Positions 44,771 to 54,277 of a stretch of DNA of 64,000 bases are shown piece after piece. The stretch lies in the NCBI RefSeq assembly GCF_000317045.1, contig NC_019703.1, positions 4,410,934 to 4,474,933 of the forward strand, written 5' to 3'. Each line of letters opens with the position of its first letter. Position 1 is the first letter of the stretch. A program made the translations under genes and the position numbers. The stretch comes from Geitlerinema sp. PCC 7407. GTDB taxonomy: Bacteria; Cyanobacteriota; Cyanobacteriia; PCC-7407. The notes below the pieces were generated by a model, which saw only the letters and a program-made list of their open reading frames with translations, was not told the DNA's origin and did no database searches.

Positions 44771-46003
44771 AGGGCGAATCAGCACCACCGGGGTCTGCTC
44801 GTCGGAGTTCCCCGCCGGGTTCGATCGCAGGGCCTCTTCGAGCAAGGCAATCGAGACGCCCTGACTGGCCGCCAGCACCTTAACGGCCTTGAGATCATTC
44901 ACGTCCACGATCGCCGCGCCCAGGCCCGTTTGCTGATAGATCTCGTCCACCACCTGCTGAGAGTCGTCAGGCCCCAGCACGATGAACTGGTCGTAGGGCG
45001 GCAAGGTGCCTGTAACGTCGTCGATCAGGCGAGCCTGCTCCCCTGCCAGCTGATAGAAAACGCCGGGTCGACCCAGAACTTTGGCGATCGAGCCGACTAG
45101 GAACGCAAACACCACGCGCCACGGCCCCACGATGTCCACCAGAGCCTGGAGTCCGCAGGCCGTCGCCAAGCTCGAGGTCGGCAAGAAGTAGTAGCACAGG
45201 CGGCGAGCCACCCAGCCCGGACGCACCTCCGTGGGGTGCCGCCAGCGCCCTTGCATGATCGCGATGGGCGTCTCGCCGATGGTGACGATGTCGCCGGGCT
45301 TGGCGTGGGGCGTGACGTAGCGGCGCACGATCTCGACGGGGGTGTCTAGGTGGGTGAGCAGGTGGGTCTTGATGGGCAGGACCTCCGATCGCTCGGTGGT
45401 GCGCCAGTTGCGCGAGTCCTCGACCTGGGGATAGCGCAGGGGCACGATGATGTGGCGATTTTTGGGGACGCGGCCCCCGGGGCCGTAGGTCACGTAGCGC
45501 ACCTGGACCCAGGCGGTTTGCAGGGCCTGGAGGTCGGGGCCGGTAATGTCAACGACGACCTTCAGGCGGGTCGTTTTTTGCACCTTGACGATGTAGGCAA
45601 ACCAGTAGCCATCCTCGCGAGCGGGGGCGTCTTCGTGGCAGGGCGTCACGGTCGTTTGGCAGGTGATGCCGTCCAGGCTGCCCTTGGACAGGAGCTGGGC
45701 TTGGGCCTCCAGCTCGGGCACCATGATTTCGAGGCGGCGGGTACGGTTTTGGAGCTCTAGCTCACCGACGAGGCGGTAGTGCTGCGGTTCGCAGATCTCC
45801 AAGTTCCAGGTTCCTGGGGTCAGCTCTAGGCGGTTGCCAGGCCGGCGTCGATATTGGGATTCGATCGCCAAGGCACCGCCGCCCACGATGAGGGCTGCCA
45901 CACCCAGGCCTATTCCGATACTCGCTGCAACCACTGCCTTCTCCACGGGATGACGTTCATTTTCTCTGTCTTTATACCAGGAGTCCTGCCCCCGAAGATG
46001 CAT
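44765..46003 (-). CDS. F420-0:gamma-glutamyl-ligase-like membrane protein
   Basis: This is a 412-aa protein with one N-terminal helix (AVVAASIGIGLGVAALIVGG, residues 24-43). A beta-rich domain follows (about 55-205), then a C-terminal region resembling the CofE/F420_ligase fold: VRRYVTPHAKPGDIVTIGET near residue 231, AIMQGRWRHPTEVRPGWVAR, and FIVLGPDDSQQVVDEIYQQT near 342. CofE adds glutamates to coenzyme F420, but most cyanobacteria are not known to use F420, so the activity may differ. The ATG at 46003 is tentative; a GTG at 45946 would still keep the helix. The gene is alone. Confidence 0.72.
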   Translation of the reverse strand: MHLRGQDSWYKDRENERHPVEKAVVAASIGIGLGVAALIVGGGALAIESQYRRRPGNRLELTPGTWNLEICEPQHYRLVGELELQNRTRRLEIMVPELEAQAQLLSKGSLDGITCQTTVTPCHEDAPAREDGYWFAYIVKVQKTTRLKVVVDITGPDLQALQTAWVQVRYVTYGPGGRVPKNRHIIVPLRYPQVEDSRNWRTTERSEVLPIKTHLLTHLDTPVEIVRRYVTPHAKPGDIVTIGETPIAIMQGRWRHPTEVRPGWVARRLCYYFLPTSSLATACGLQALVDIVGPWRVVFAFLVGSIAKVLGRPGVFYQLAGEQARLIDDVTGTLPPYDQFIVLGPDDSQQVVDEIYQQTGLGAAIVDVNDLKAVKVLAASQGVSIALLEEALRSNPAGNSDEQTPVVLIRPR

Positions 46004-46208
46004 CGGACACCGACGCGATCGAATTCAGCGGGCGATCGCCCTAGATGGGATAAGCTGCCTTGGGATAGCAATCCTTGGGCCAGGAATCTGAGCAGACCTA
46101 GGGAAAACCCAAAAGAACTGAGGAGAAAGCCGCTCAGGAAGGCGATCGCATTTATTGAATTTTTGTAAACTAGTGACAACTTATTGACCTTAAGGGTCCG
46201 AGGATTTC

Positions 46209-47138
46209 ATGAAGCATCTGGTATCTTCTGAGCGCTTCTGCTTGATCGGCCACGTGGCGGCTATGGCCTTTGGATTGGCTGGCTTGCTCCTCGTCCTTCC
46301 CAATGCCCAACTGATTGCGGCGCTGCCCAGCGCGGGCCAAACCTTTTTCGGCTGGAGCATGGCCGGTGGGGGAGTGGTCTACATTCTGCTGGGGACGGCA
46401 GCGGTGGCGCTGTACGCCTACCGAACCCTGGGGCTGCGCCCGTGGCTGAGTTTCATGGTGCCGGCGATCGCCCTGTCCCTGAGCAGTGAGCTGCTGGGCA
46501 CGAGCACGGGCTTTCCCTTTGGGGACTACCACTATCTGAACGGCCTGGGCTACAAGATCGCGGGGCTGGTTCCCTTCACGATTCCGCTGTCCTGGTTTTA
46601 TTTAGGGTTTGTGTCCTACGTGCTGGCGCGGGCGGCCCTGGACTACCGGCTGCGATCGCCCTGGCTCTCGCGTTTAGGGGCGATCGTCCTCGGCGCGATT
46701 TTGCTGACGTCTTGGGACTTCGTGCTAGACCCGGCGATGAGCCAGACGCTCTATCCTTTCTGGGAGTGGCGTCAGCCGGGAGCGTTTTTTGGCATGCCCT
46801 ACCAAAATTTTGTGGGCTGGTTTGGCACGGGCGCGCTGTTTATGAGCGTGGCGACGCTGCTGTGGCCCAGCAGACCCCTGGTTTTGGGGCGATCGCAGCT
46901 CAATTTCGCCCTGGCAATCTATCTGAGCAACTTTGCCTTCGCGATGGTGATGAGCCTAGCAGCGGGTTTCTGGATTCCGGTGGCCCTGGGCGTAGTGGTG
47001 GGAGCCGGACCGGCAATCGCGCTGTGGCGCGCCGCTTCCCCGATCAACTCGCCTGGGGAGCTTGAGGGCTTCTCTGCCCCGGCCGATGCAGCGCTCCCCC
47101 TGACCGCCGAAGCATCCGCGGGGGCTCAGCGTCTGTGA
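46209..47138 (+). CDS. cruF: gamma-carotene 1',2'-hydratase CruF
   Basis: CruF hydrates the psi end of gamma-carotene, an early step to myxol and myxoxanthophyll. The 309-aa polytopic membrane protein belongs to the DUF422 carotenoid family. It has conserved polar spots inside helices: ALSLSSELLGTSTGFPFGDY near residue 95, LGYKIAGLVPFTIPLSWFYL, LTSWDFVLDPAM near 174 and WRQPGAFFGMPYQNFVGW near 193. These are the signature blocks. GAGG stands 6-9 bases before the ATG. The stop overlaps the GTG start of cruG, so the two are translationally coupled. Confidence 0.93.
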   Translation: MKHLVSSERFCLIGHVAAMAFGLAGLLLVLPNAQLIAALPSAGQTFFGWSMAGGGVVYILLGTAAVALYAYRTLGLRPWLSFMVPAIALSLSSELLGTSTGFPFGDYHYLNGLGYKIAGLVPFTIPLSWFYLGFVSYVLARAALDYRLRSPWLSRLGAIVLGAILLTSWDFVLDPAMSQTLYPFWEWRQPGAFFGMPYQNFVGWFGTGALFMSVATLLWPSRPLVLGRSQLNFALAIYLSNFAFAMVMSLAAGFWIPVALGVVVGAGPAIALWRAASPINSPGELEGFSAPADAALPLTAEASAGAQRL

Positions 47139-48352
47139 CCATTTCGCTTGACTGGCTAGGGAATGACTTGGGGCTAGGGCTGGCGGGCCTGCTGGCCTTT
47201 GGGCTGCTGTTGCTCCAGGTGCCCGCTACGGCGATCTTGCTGTCGCGGCTGCTCCAGGGGCCGGGCCGACGGCCGCCCCTGGAGCCCCAGCGCTCTGATC
47301 CGACCCAGCTGGGCAGCGTCAGCGTTGTGGTGCCGACGCTCAACGAAGCCGATCGCCTCCAGCCCTGCCTCGACAGCCTGGCTCGCCAGAGCTACGAGGT
47401 GCGCGAGATTATCATCGTTGACAGCCGCTCCCAGGACGGCACGCCGGACTTGGTAGCGGCTGCTCAGCGAAAGGACCCCCGCTTTCGGCTGATTGAGGAT
47501 GATCCGCTGCCCGCAGGCTGGGTGGGTCGGCCCTGGGCGCTGCACACTGGCTTTTTGCACAGCGCCGAAGAGAGTCGCTGGGTGCTCGGCGTCGATGCGG
47601 ACACCCAGCTTCATCCGGGCCTGGTGTCCAGCTTGATCAAGACCGCCGAAACGGAGGGCTATGATCTAATTTCCCTCTCGCCCCAGTTTATTCTCAAGTT
47701 TCCTGGGGAGCTGTGGCTCCAGCCCGCGCTGCTGATGACCTTGGTGTATCGCTTTGGGCCAGCGGGTCTGGGGGACAATCCCCCGGAGCGGGTCATGGCC
47801 AATGGCCAGTGCTTTTTGTGCCGGCGATCGCTCCTGGCCCAGATCGACGGCTACAGCAGCGCTCGCAGCTCCTTTTGCGACGATGTGACCCTGGCCCGCC
47901 ATGCCGCTAGCCAAGGGGCTCGGGTGGGCTTTCTGGACGGGGCCAAGGTGCTCAAGGTGCGCATGTATGAGGGCGCGCTGGAAACCTGGCACGAGTGGGG
48001 GCGATCGCTCGATCTCAAGGACGCGGCGGAGCGGGGTCAAATTTGGGGCGATCTGTGGCTGCTGAGTGCGGTGCAGGGGCTGCCCCTGTCCATGACGGTG
48101 GTGCTCCTGTCCCTGGTGATCGCTGGCAACACCGCTGCGCCGGTCACCGCAGCCCTCGGCCTCAACCTGAGCTTGGTGGTGATTCGCTTTAGCCTGATGT
48201 GGGCGATCGCCCCTTCCTACGACCGGAGCCAAGCCCAGCACCGCTGGACCTTTTGGCTGTCGCCCTTCGCGGACCCCCTGGCGGTTTTGCGGATTTTGCT
48301 GTCCTCGCTGCGGACCCCCAAGCGCTGGCGCGGTCGCCAGTATAGTCTCTAG
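47135..48352 (+). CDS. cruG: carotenoid 2'-O-glycosyltransferase CruG
   Basis: CruG attaches a sugar to the 2'-hydroxyl of myxol in the membrane. The 405-aa protein has an N-terminal helix, then a GT2 domain: VSVVVPTLNEADRLQPCLDS near residue 63, IIIVDSRSQDGTPDLVAAAQ, and WVLGVDADTQLHPGLVSSLI (DxD near 150). Further motifs are ANGQCFLCRRSLL and FCDDVTLARHAA (ED-like catalytic base region). Two or three C-terminal helices follow. The start is GTG overlapping the cruF stop by 4 bp. Gene order cruF-cruG and the sequence together support the role. Confidence 0.92.
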   Translation: MTISLDWLGNDLGLGLAGLLAFGLLLLQVPATAILLSRLLQGPGRRPPLEPQRSDPTQLGSVSVVVPTLNEADRLQPCLDSLARQSYEVREIIIVDSRSQDGTPDLVAAAQRKDPRFRLIEDDPLPAGWVGRPWALHTGFLHSAEESRWVLGVDADTQLHPGLVSSLIKTAETEGYDLISLSPQFILKFPGELWLQPALLMTLVYRFGPAGLGDNPPERVMANGQCFLCRRSLLAQIDGYSSARSSFCDDVTLARHAASQGARVGFLDGAKVLKVRMYEGALETWHEWGRSLDLKDAAERGQIWGDLWLLSAVQGLPLSMTVVLLSLVIAGNTAAPVTAALGLNLSLVVIRFSLMWAIAPSYDRSQAQHRWTFWLSPFADPLAVLRILLSSLRTPKRWRGRQYSL

Positions 48353-48403
48353 CGATTCTCAACAACGACTGACGGACTGTTTACCCACGCCCCCAATCTC
48401 GCC

Positions 48404-49186
48404 ATGCTCCAAAACCTCTCTCCTGTCTATCTCGGGCTGCTGGGTAGCCTAGTGGCTGGCTTGGCGGCAGGCTTTGGGGCACTGCCCATTCTGTTTCTCG
48501 GCAAGATTACGAACCGGCTGCAAGGCATCTTGCTGGGCTTCGGGGCGGGGGTGATGCTGGCGGCTACGTCGTTTTCGCTGGTGGTGCCGGGCCTCGATGC
48601 GGCTAGTCGTGCCAACGGGACGCTGTACGCGGCGATCGCCGTCTCGACGGGCATCGCGCTGGGCGGCTGGTTTTTGTGGTTCAGCCACAACCACTTTCCC
48701 CACGAGCACTTCATCAAAGGCCCCGAGGGAGCCAGCCTCAATCGGATCAAGCGGATTTGGCTCTTTATCATTGCGATCGCCATCCACAACTTTCCCGAAG
48801 GGCTGGCCGTGGGGGTCGGCTTCGGCGGTGACGACATCGCCAACGGCCTCGCCCTCACCGCCGGTATCGGCCTCCAAAACCTGCCCGAAGGCTTCGTGGT
48901 TGCCCTTGCCCTCGTCAGCGAAGGGTATTCTCGCCGATACGCCCTCACCATCGCCTTTCTGACAGGCCTGGTCGAACCCATTGGCGGGTTGATCGGGGCC
49001 GCCGTCGTGTCCGTCGCCCAGCCCGTTTTGCCTTGGGGAATGGCCTTCGCGGCGGGCGCGATGCTCTTTGTGATCAGCGACGAAATTATTCCGGAGTCCC
49101 ATAGCCGGGGCTACGAAAAAGAAGGCACCATCGGCGTCATGGTGGGCTTCATTTTGATGATGTTTCTGGATGTCACCCTCGGCTAG
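48404..49186 (+). CDS. ZIP-family metal transporter
   Basis: This is a 260-aa membrane transporter with eight helices. The two metal-site helices are clear: IAIAIHNFPEGLAVGVGFG near residue 126 (HNFPEG) and GIGLQNLPEGFVVALALVSE near 153 (QNLPEG). The short His-bearing loop FSHNHFPHEHF (near 94) precedes them. The GufA-like branch usually carries Zn, Fe or Mn into the cytoplasm; selectivity is not defined here. It follows cruG with a 51-nt gap and could be read from the same transcript. Confidence 0.93.
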   Translation: MLQNLSPVYLGLLGSLVAGLAAGFGALPILFLGKITNRLQGILLGFGAGVMLAATSFSLVVPGLDAASRANGTLYAAIAVSTGIALGGWFLWFSHNHFPHEHFIKGPEGASLNRIKRIWLFIIAIAIHNFPEGLAVGVGFGGDDIANGLALTAGIGLQNLPEGFVVALALVSEGYSRRYALTIAFLTGLVEPIGGLIGAAVVSVAQPVLPWGMAFAAGAMLFVISDEIIPESHSRGYEKEGTIGVMVGFILMMFLDVTLG

Positions 49187-49197
49187 GGGGCGATCGC

Positions 49198-49815
49198 CTA
49201 TCGGGGCAGGCTCATCAGGCGCATCGACTCTTGCTCTTCCTCCTCGGGCGCAATGTCGCCATTGGGCAAGATCGCGCTGCTGAGGTTGACGCCCGACAGC
49301 TGCACGCTGCTGAGGTCCGTCAAAAACAAAAACGTCCCGCGCAAATCCGTATTTTGCATCACAGCCCCGGTCAGGGTCGCCCGAAAGAGGCTGGACCCGC
49401 GCATCGTCGTCGCGCTGAGATCGGCCCCGCTCAAATTGGCGTAGCGCAGATCCGACCCAAACACCGACGCTTCGCTCAGGTTGGCCCCCGACAGATTCGC
49501 ATAGCGCAGGAGCGCCGCGTCGATATCAGCGCTGCGCAGGTTGGCGCCGCTCAGGTTAGCGCCGCTCAGGTTAGCGCCGTTGAGATCGGCATTGGCTAGG
49601 TTGGCCTGGCTCAGATTGGCGCCTTGCAGGTTGGCGCTGAGCAGGCTCACGCCCGCCAAATCAGCCCCCTGAAAATTCGCCCCGCTGAGATCACAGCGAC
49701 GACAGCGCTTGGTCTTGCGGAGCTGCTCGACATGCTCTGGGTTTGCAGCCTCAGCTGCTGCACTGCCCACAAAGGTCATCAGGAGGGTGGCAGCCAAAAC
49801 AACCGTTGGTTTCAT
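49198..49815 (-). CDS. exported pentapeptide-repeat protein
   Basis: This 205-aa protein has a signal peptide (residues 1-24, ending SAAAEA). A Cys pair follows (KRCRRCDLSG near 37), then about 25 pentapeptide repeats of the A(D/N)LSG type (for example GADLAGVSLLSANLQGANLS). These fold into a right-handed quadrilateral beta-helix. A polar acidic tail (PEEEEQES) follows. The CRRC-DLSGANF start is seen in lumenal or periplasmic cyanobacterial repeats. The role is unknown. It is convergent with the ZIP gene (11-bp gap). The DNA around 49540-49590 shows the codon-level tandem repetition. Confidence 0.9.
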   Translation of the reverse strand: MKPTVVLAATLLMTFVGSAAAEAANPEHVEQLRKTKRCRRCDLSGANFQGADLAGVSLLSANLQGANLSQANLANADLNGANLSGANLSGANLRSADIDAALLRYANLSGANLSEASVFGSDLRYANLSGADLSATTMRGSSLFRATLTGAVMQNTDLRGTFLFLTDLSSVQLSGVNLSSAILPNGDIAPEEEEQESMRLMSLPR

Positions 49816-49996
49816 AAATTTGACAGGGTGGCAGAACAGGATCAGACAGACAAGGGAGAAGCAAAGGGTTCTGTCGCGAAAGGGTGAAAGGCCCAGCGTT
49901 CAAGGGCTTTTGTTACCGCGACAACCCCGCTTACTGGCCATTGTAGGGCGCATCGAGTTTGCTGTCGGATTGGGCTGACCTACGCCCTGCTCACTA

Positions 49997-51535
49997 CTAG
50001 GCTGGGTGCAGACAGCGAATGGCCTCGAGCAAGCCCCGCGCTTTGTTGAGGGTTTCTTCGTATTCCTTTTCGGGCTCGGAGTCGGCCACCAGGCCAGCAC
50101 CGGCCTGGACCCGGACGGTGTGGCTGCCATCGCCGTTGCTGCGCACGACCATGGTGCGGATGGCGATCGCCGTGTTGAGCTGCCCCTCAAAGTCATAGTA
50201 GCCGTAGGCCCCGGAGTACGGCCCGCGCCGACAGGGCTCGAGCTCATTGATAATCTGCATCGCCCGGATTTTGGGCGCGCCGCTGACCGTCCCGGCGGGG
50301 AAGCAGGCCTTGAGCAGGTCCCAGGCCGTTTTGCCCGGTGCTAGGGTGCCGACGACGTTGCTGACGATGTGCATGACGTGGGAGTAGCGCTCGATCACCA
50401 TCAGCTCGTCGACACGGACCGTGCCATTGACGCACACGCGCCCCAGGTCATTGCGCCCGAGGTCGACGAGCATGACGTGCTCCGCGATCTCCTTGGGGTC
50501 TTGCAGGAGGTCGGCGGCGAGGTCGGCATCTTCGGTCGGGGTGGCGCCGCGCTTGCGGGTACCGGCGATCGGCCGCACGATGGCCTGCATGATGTCGCTG
50601 GCTTCGTCGGCCCGGTCCGCCTTGACCATCACCTCGGGGCTAGAGCCGATGATCTGCCAGTCCCGGAAGTGGAAGTAGGCCATGTAGGGCGAGGGGTTGA
50701 TCAGGCGAATGGAGCGGTAGAGGGCAAAGGGATCGCCGGTGTACTGGGCCTCGAGGCGCTGGGACAGGACCACCTGGAAGATGTCGCCGGCCCGGATGTG
50801 GTCTTTGGCGGCCTGGACGTTGGCGCAGAACTGCTCTTTTTCGGTGTTGCTGCGGTAGCTGAGCGGGGGCAGTCCCTCGGTGGTGGGCGGCTGCCAAGAC
50901 AGCAGGGTGTCGCTGCCCGAAAGGGGGAGCTGTAGCTTGGCGACGAGCTGCCGTACGCGATCGCAGGCTTGGTCATAGGCCGATCGCAGATCGACGTTCG
51001 GATCGCGCAGGTCAGCATAGGCGATCGCCCAAATCTTGCGCTTCACCTGGTCAAACACCAGCAGGTTATCCACCTGCATCCACAGGCCATCGGGCAGGTC
51101 ACCCTCAGCGCTCGGATAGATCGGCACGCGCGGCTCGATCCAGTTGATCAGCTCGTAGCCCCAGAACCCAAACAGTCCGCCAATCCCTGGCGGTAGCTGG
51201 GGCAGCTTCACCGGATGAAAGGGGGCTAGGCAGTCTTTTAGGGCCGTGAAGGGATCGCCCTCAAAGACCTGCACAGAGCCATCCCGATAGGTTTGGGTGG
51301 TGCGATCGCCCCGTGCCTCCAGCACCCACAGCGGATCGCAGCCCAGCAGACTGTAGCGACCAATTTTTTCTCCCCCTTCCACCGACTCCAGCAAAAAGCT
51401 GTAGGGCTGCCCCGCACAGACTCGGTACCACGCCGACACCGGGGTATCGAGATCCGCCACCCATTCTTGATAAACCGGCACGAAATTACCCTGGTCAGCC
51501 ATGGCGGCGAATTGAGAAAAGTCGGGGAAGATCAT
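49997..51535 (-). CDS. trpE: anthranilate synthase component I
   Basis: TrpE converts chorismate to anthranilate using ammonia from TrpG. The 512-aa protein begins MIFPDFSQFAAMADQGNFVP. The N-terminal half contains SFLLESVEGGEKIGRYSLLG (the feedback tryptophan site LLES). The chorismate-binding half has DIFQVVLSQRLEAQYTGDPF, SPSPYMAYFHF-like wording (NPSPYMAYFHF), RPIAGTRKRGATPTED, HVMLVDLGRNDLGRVC, HIVSNVVGTL and FPAGTVSGAPKIRAMQIINE. The catalytic Glu/His/Arg residues appear intact. A TTG at 51556 would add seven residues. It lies downstream of psaD on the same strand, an order I also recall in Synechocystis. Confidence 0.95.
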   Translation of the reverse strand: MIFPDFSQFAAMADQGNFVPVYQEWVADLDTPVSAWYRVCAGQPYSFLLESVEGGEKIGRYSLLGCDPLWVLEARGDRTTQTYRDGSVQVFEGDPFTALKDCLAPFHPVKLPQLPPGIGGLFGFWGYELINWIEPRVPIYPSAEGDLPDGLWMQVDNLLVFDQVKRKIWAIAYADLRDPNVDLRSAYDQACDRVRQLVAKLQLPLSGSDTLLSWQPPTTEGLPPLSYRSNTEKEQFCANVQAAKDHIRAGDIFQVVLSQRLEAQYTGDPFALYRSIRLINPSPYMAYFHFRDWQIIGSSPEVMVKADRADEASDIMQAIVRPIAGTRKRGATPTEDADLAADLLQDPKEIAEHVMLVDLGRNDLGRVCVNGTVRVDELMVIERYSHVMHIVSNVVGTLAPGKTAWDLLKACFPAGTVSGAPKIRAMQIINELEPCRRGPYSGAYGYYDFEGQLNTAIAIRTMVVRSNGDGSHTVRVQAGAGLVADSEPEKEYEETLNKARGLLEAIRCLHPA

Positions 51536-51673
51536 GACGCTAGCGGTGTGGGTCAAAAACCGGAATAAAGGCCTTGCAAAAGTATCGGTCCCGGAAGTTT
51601 TACCCTCCGAGACCGATCGCTTTTCTATCTTACTGATTTGACAACCTGAGAAGATCCCTACGGCTTAGATTTC

Positions 51674-52102
51674 CTAAGCTTCGTAGGTCGGGGTGCCGCT
51701 GAACTTCACCTTGGCGGGCTGAGGGTTGTCGCCAATCTTGCGGGGGTTGTGGTTCACCGAGGTCCGGCCTTCGTTCACCTTCTCGGGGAAGACGCCGTCC
51801 TTGGGATGCAGATACTGGATTTCGCCGTTGGGGAAAACTCGGTAGATCTTATAGTCTTCCATTTTGGGCTTGAACTTGGTCCGCAGCTGAGCGCCCAGAG
51901 CCAGACACTGCTCTTTGCGAGCCAAGTACAGCAGGTTTTCGCCTTCGTTCATCACGGCAGCGCCGCCCGTCGGCATTTCGAAGACTTGTTGCTTCTTGCT
52001 GGTCCAGGTGATAGCGTACTTTTCTTCCACCTCGGCCTTGGTCAGAAGGCCGCCGGTGCTACCACCAAATATTGGAGTTTTTCCCGTCAGAGTTTCAGCC
52101 AT
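51674..52102 (-). CDS. psaD: photosystem I subunit II PsaD
   Basis: PsaD is the 142-aa stromal-side subunit that docks ferredoxin on photosystem I and holds PsaC in place. It starts [20 protein letters not shown]. It contains [80 protein letters not shown] and [14 protein letters not shown]. The basic ferredoxin-facing segment is complete and the length is standard. trpE starts 138 nt downstream on the same strand. There is no strong ribosome site, which is common for highly expressed photosystem genes. Confidence 0.98.
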   Translation of the reverse strand: MAETLTGKTPIFGGSTGGLLTKAEVEEKYAITWTSKKQQVFEMPTGGAAVMNEGENLLYLARKEQCLALGAQLRTKFKPKMEDYKIYRVFPNGEIQYLHPKDGVFPEKVNEGRTSVNHNPRKIGDNPQPAKVKFSGTPTYEA

Positions 52103-52243
52103 GAACTTATTCTCTCAACGTTTTTAGGGCATCCTATCACCGACTGCCGGACAGCCTAACGACTTCGTGAGGAAGTGTTACAGAACTTCAGGGTTCCGGG
52201 GTAGCTACTCCTGATCGGCCCAAGGCGATCGCCTCTAATCCTC

Positions 52244-54277
52244 TCAGGAAGAAGACCGCAGCGTTGTGCGCCGTCCCCGCGATCGCCCGGGAGACTTGCG
52301 CGCTGGCTGGGCCGCGGGCGGGCGGACCTCAGCTTCTTGCTCCTCCGCGATCGGCACCGTGAAGTGGAAGCGGCTGCCCTGGCCCCGGCCCGCCGACTCT
52401 GCCCAGATCCGGCCCCCCAGCCCCGCGATGATCTGGCGGCAGATCGCTAAACCCAGGCCCGTACCGCCCGCCGTGCGCCGCAGCGCGCCCTCTTCTTGGT
52501 AGAAGCGATCAAAGATCGCCTCCAGGCGATTGGGCTCAATGCCCCGTCCCGTGTCCGTCACGATCACTTCCAGGGTCTGGCCATCTTTGGGATGGGCTTC
52601 GACGCTGACCTGGCCGTCGGTCTCCGTAAACTTGCAGGCATTGTCCAGCAGCTTGGAGAGGACCTCCACCAGCCACTCCCCGTCCGCCTGGACCAGGGGC
52701 AAATCCAGAGACACCTTGGTAACAATGGTGGGCAGATCCATCTCCCCTTGCCGACTGCCGACGCTGCTGAGGGCCAGGTCCACACATTCCGCCATGGGCA
52801 GCGATTCGAGATGCCACTCTACGCGGCCGCTCTCGAGACGCGACAGGGTCAAGAAGTCCTGGACCAGCTCCCGCATTCGCTCGGCGTCGGCCAAGGCAGA
52901 GTTGAGCATAACCTGCCGCAGTTCTAGGGGCATGTCGGGCTCGGTGGCCAAGCTCTCTAGACAGACCTGAATGGTGGACAAGGGCGTGCGCAGCTCGTGA
53001 CCGGTGATGGCGATCAGGTTGCTGCGGGTGCGCTCGAGGGCTTCGAGCTGCTGGTTGAGGTCTTCGAGGTTGGCGAAGGCCTCGGCCTGGATCAGGGCGA
53101 CGCCGAGCTGACCGGCGATCGCATCCACCAGGGACAAATCATCCTGGGTCCAGGCGTAGGCCGAAGAGCAGCCGTGCAGCTCCACCATGCCCACGAGGCG
53201 GCCCTGATAGGAAATCGGCACCAGCAGCCACGAGCCAATCTGCCACTGCTGGACCATCTCCTTGAGCAGGGAGTCTTCAGTGATGCGAGGGTCTGAGGCC
53301 GTCGATTCGAGGGGCAGCAGCTCCCGCTTGGCGAGCACCTCCTGAAAGAGCGCGTTTTCGGCGAGGGGCCAAGTTTGTCCCCGGGCCGACGGCACCTCTG
53401 CTCCCAGAAACTCGTACTGAATCTTGGCGGTGGCGTCCGTTGCCTTACACCGATAGATCAGGCAGCGGCAGACCTTGAGCGCCTGCCCTAGCTCCTCGGC
53501 GGCCACGGTAAAAATTTCGCTGGGATTGAGCGATCGCCGAATCGCCGTCGTGATGGAGTTCACCAGCCGCTCCTTGCGCTCCTGGGCCGCGATCGACCGG
53601 TAGGCCTTGAGCAGCTTGTACTGCCCCGCCTGAAGGTAGGTCACCAAGCGCTCCGCAAAGGGCCCCGGATTGGCAGAATCCTCCGGCACGCAGGCCATTT
53701 CTTCAAAGGACCGCAGGCCATAGCGATCGCGCGCCTGCTCGATCTTTTCGACCAGCTCGGGCCGGTAGAGCAAAATGCGATCGAGCAGCACCGCCGCCGC
53801 CTGCTGGCTCACGCAGCGATCGAAGGTCCAAATGCCTTCAAACTGGCGCGACTGGTCCACCGCCGCTGGCTCGAGCGCCCCCGGCACCGACACCACCGGC
53901 TCGCGCTCTCGGCAGATCAAGCAGGTGGCCTGCTGACTCCCCAAAACCACCAAGTGCCACTCGTGGCTGAGCTGATCTTCGGGCTCAAAGGCCACCGTCT
54001 CGTAGCGCCCCGACGCATTGGTGAAGTTCGTCTCTGGGGCCGCCAGCACGTAAACCTGGTCACTTTGCTCCGAAATCCGCTGGTAGCGGTGGGCTTCCTG
54101 ACGATAGAAACGCTCACGCTGAAAGCTAGCAATGATCAGCGGGCGATCGCCCCCCGCCAGCACCTGATCCTCCATGGCGTGGGAGAGCGCCGTCAGCGAA
54201 GACTTGAAATAGATTTGGGACCGCAGTTGGGGGAGGGCTTGGAGAAGGGCTTCCAGAATGGAAGTGGAAATGCTCAT
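52244..54277 (-). CDS. hybrid sensor: DICT-GAF-histidine kinase
   Basis: This is a 677-aa cytosolic sensor kinase. Residues 1-125 match the DICT sensory domain (MSISTSILEALLQALPQLRS, HAMEDQVLAGGDRPLIIASF). A variable region carrying the Cys-x2-Cys motif CLIC lies near 120. A GAF domain lies at about 237-400. The HisKA helix has the phospho-acceptor His in ITGHELRTPLSTIQVC near 427. The HATPase has LLDNACKFTETDGQ, VTDTGRGIEPNRLEAIFDRF and GGTGLGLAICRQI. The C-terminus has a basic tail (RKSPGRSRGRRTTLRSS). The ATG at 54277 is chosen because the DICT domain begins there; the frame runs much farther upstream without resemblance. No response regulator is adjacent. Confidence 0.92.
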   Translation of the reverse strand: MSISTSILEALLQALPQLRSQIYFKSSLTALSHAMEDQVLAGGDRPLIIASFQRERFYRQEAHRYQRISEQSDQVYVLAAPETNFTNASGRYETVAFEPEDQLSHEWHLVVLGSQQATCLICREREPVVSVPGALEPAAVDQSRQFEGIWTFDRCVSQQAAAVLLDRILLYRPELVEKIEQARDRYGLRSFEEMACVPEDSANPGPFAERLVTYLQAGQYKLLKAYRSIAAQERKERLVNSITTAIRRSLNPSEIFTVAAEELGQALKVCRCLIYRCKATDATAKIQYEFLGAEVPSARGQTWPLAENALFQEVLAKRELLPLESTASDPRITEDSLLKEMVQQWQIGSWLLVPISYQGRLVGMVELHGCSSAYAWTQDDLSLVDAIAGQLGVALIQAEAFANLEDLNQQLEALERTRSNLIAITGHELRTPLSTIQVCLESLATEPDMPLELRQVMLNSALADAERMRELVQDFLTLSRLESGRVEWHLESLPMAECVDLALSSVGSRQGEMDLPTIVTKVSLDLPLVQADGEWLVEVLSKLLDNACKFTETDGQVSVEAHPKDGQTLEVIVTDTGRGIEPNRLEAIFDRFYQEEGALRRTAGGTGLGLAICRQIIAGLGGRIWAESAGRGQGSRFHFTVPIAEEQEAEVRPPAAQPARKSPGRSRGRRTTLRSSS

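Noticed and set aside
49540-49590. Short direct DNA repeats resembling a CRISPR or tandem array
   Set aside because: They are codons of the pentapeptide repeats (ANLSG). No spacers of constant length are present.
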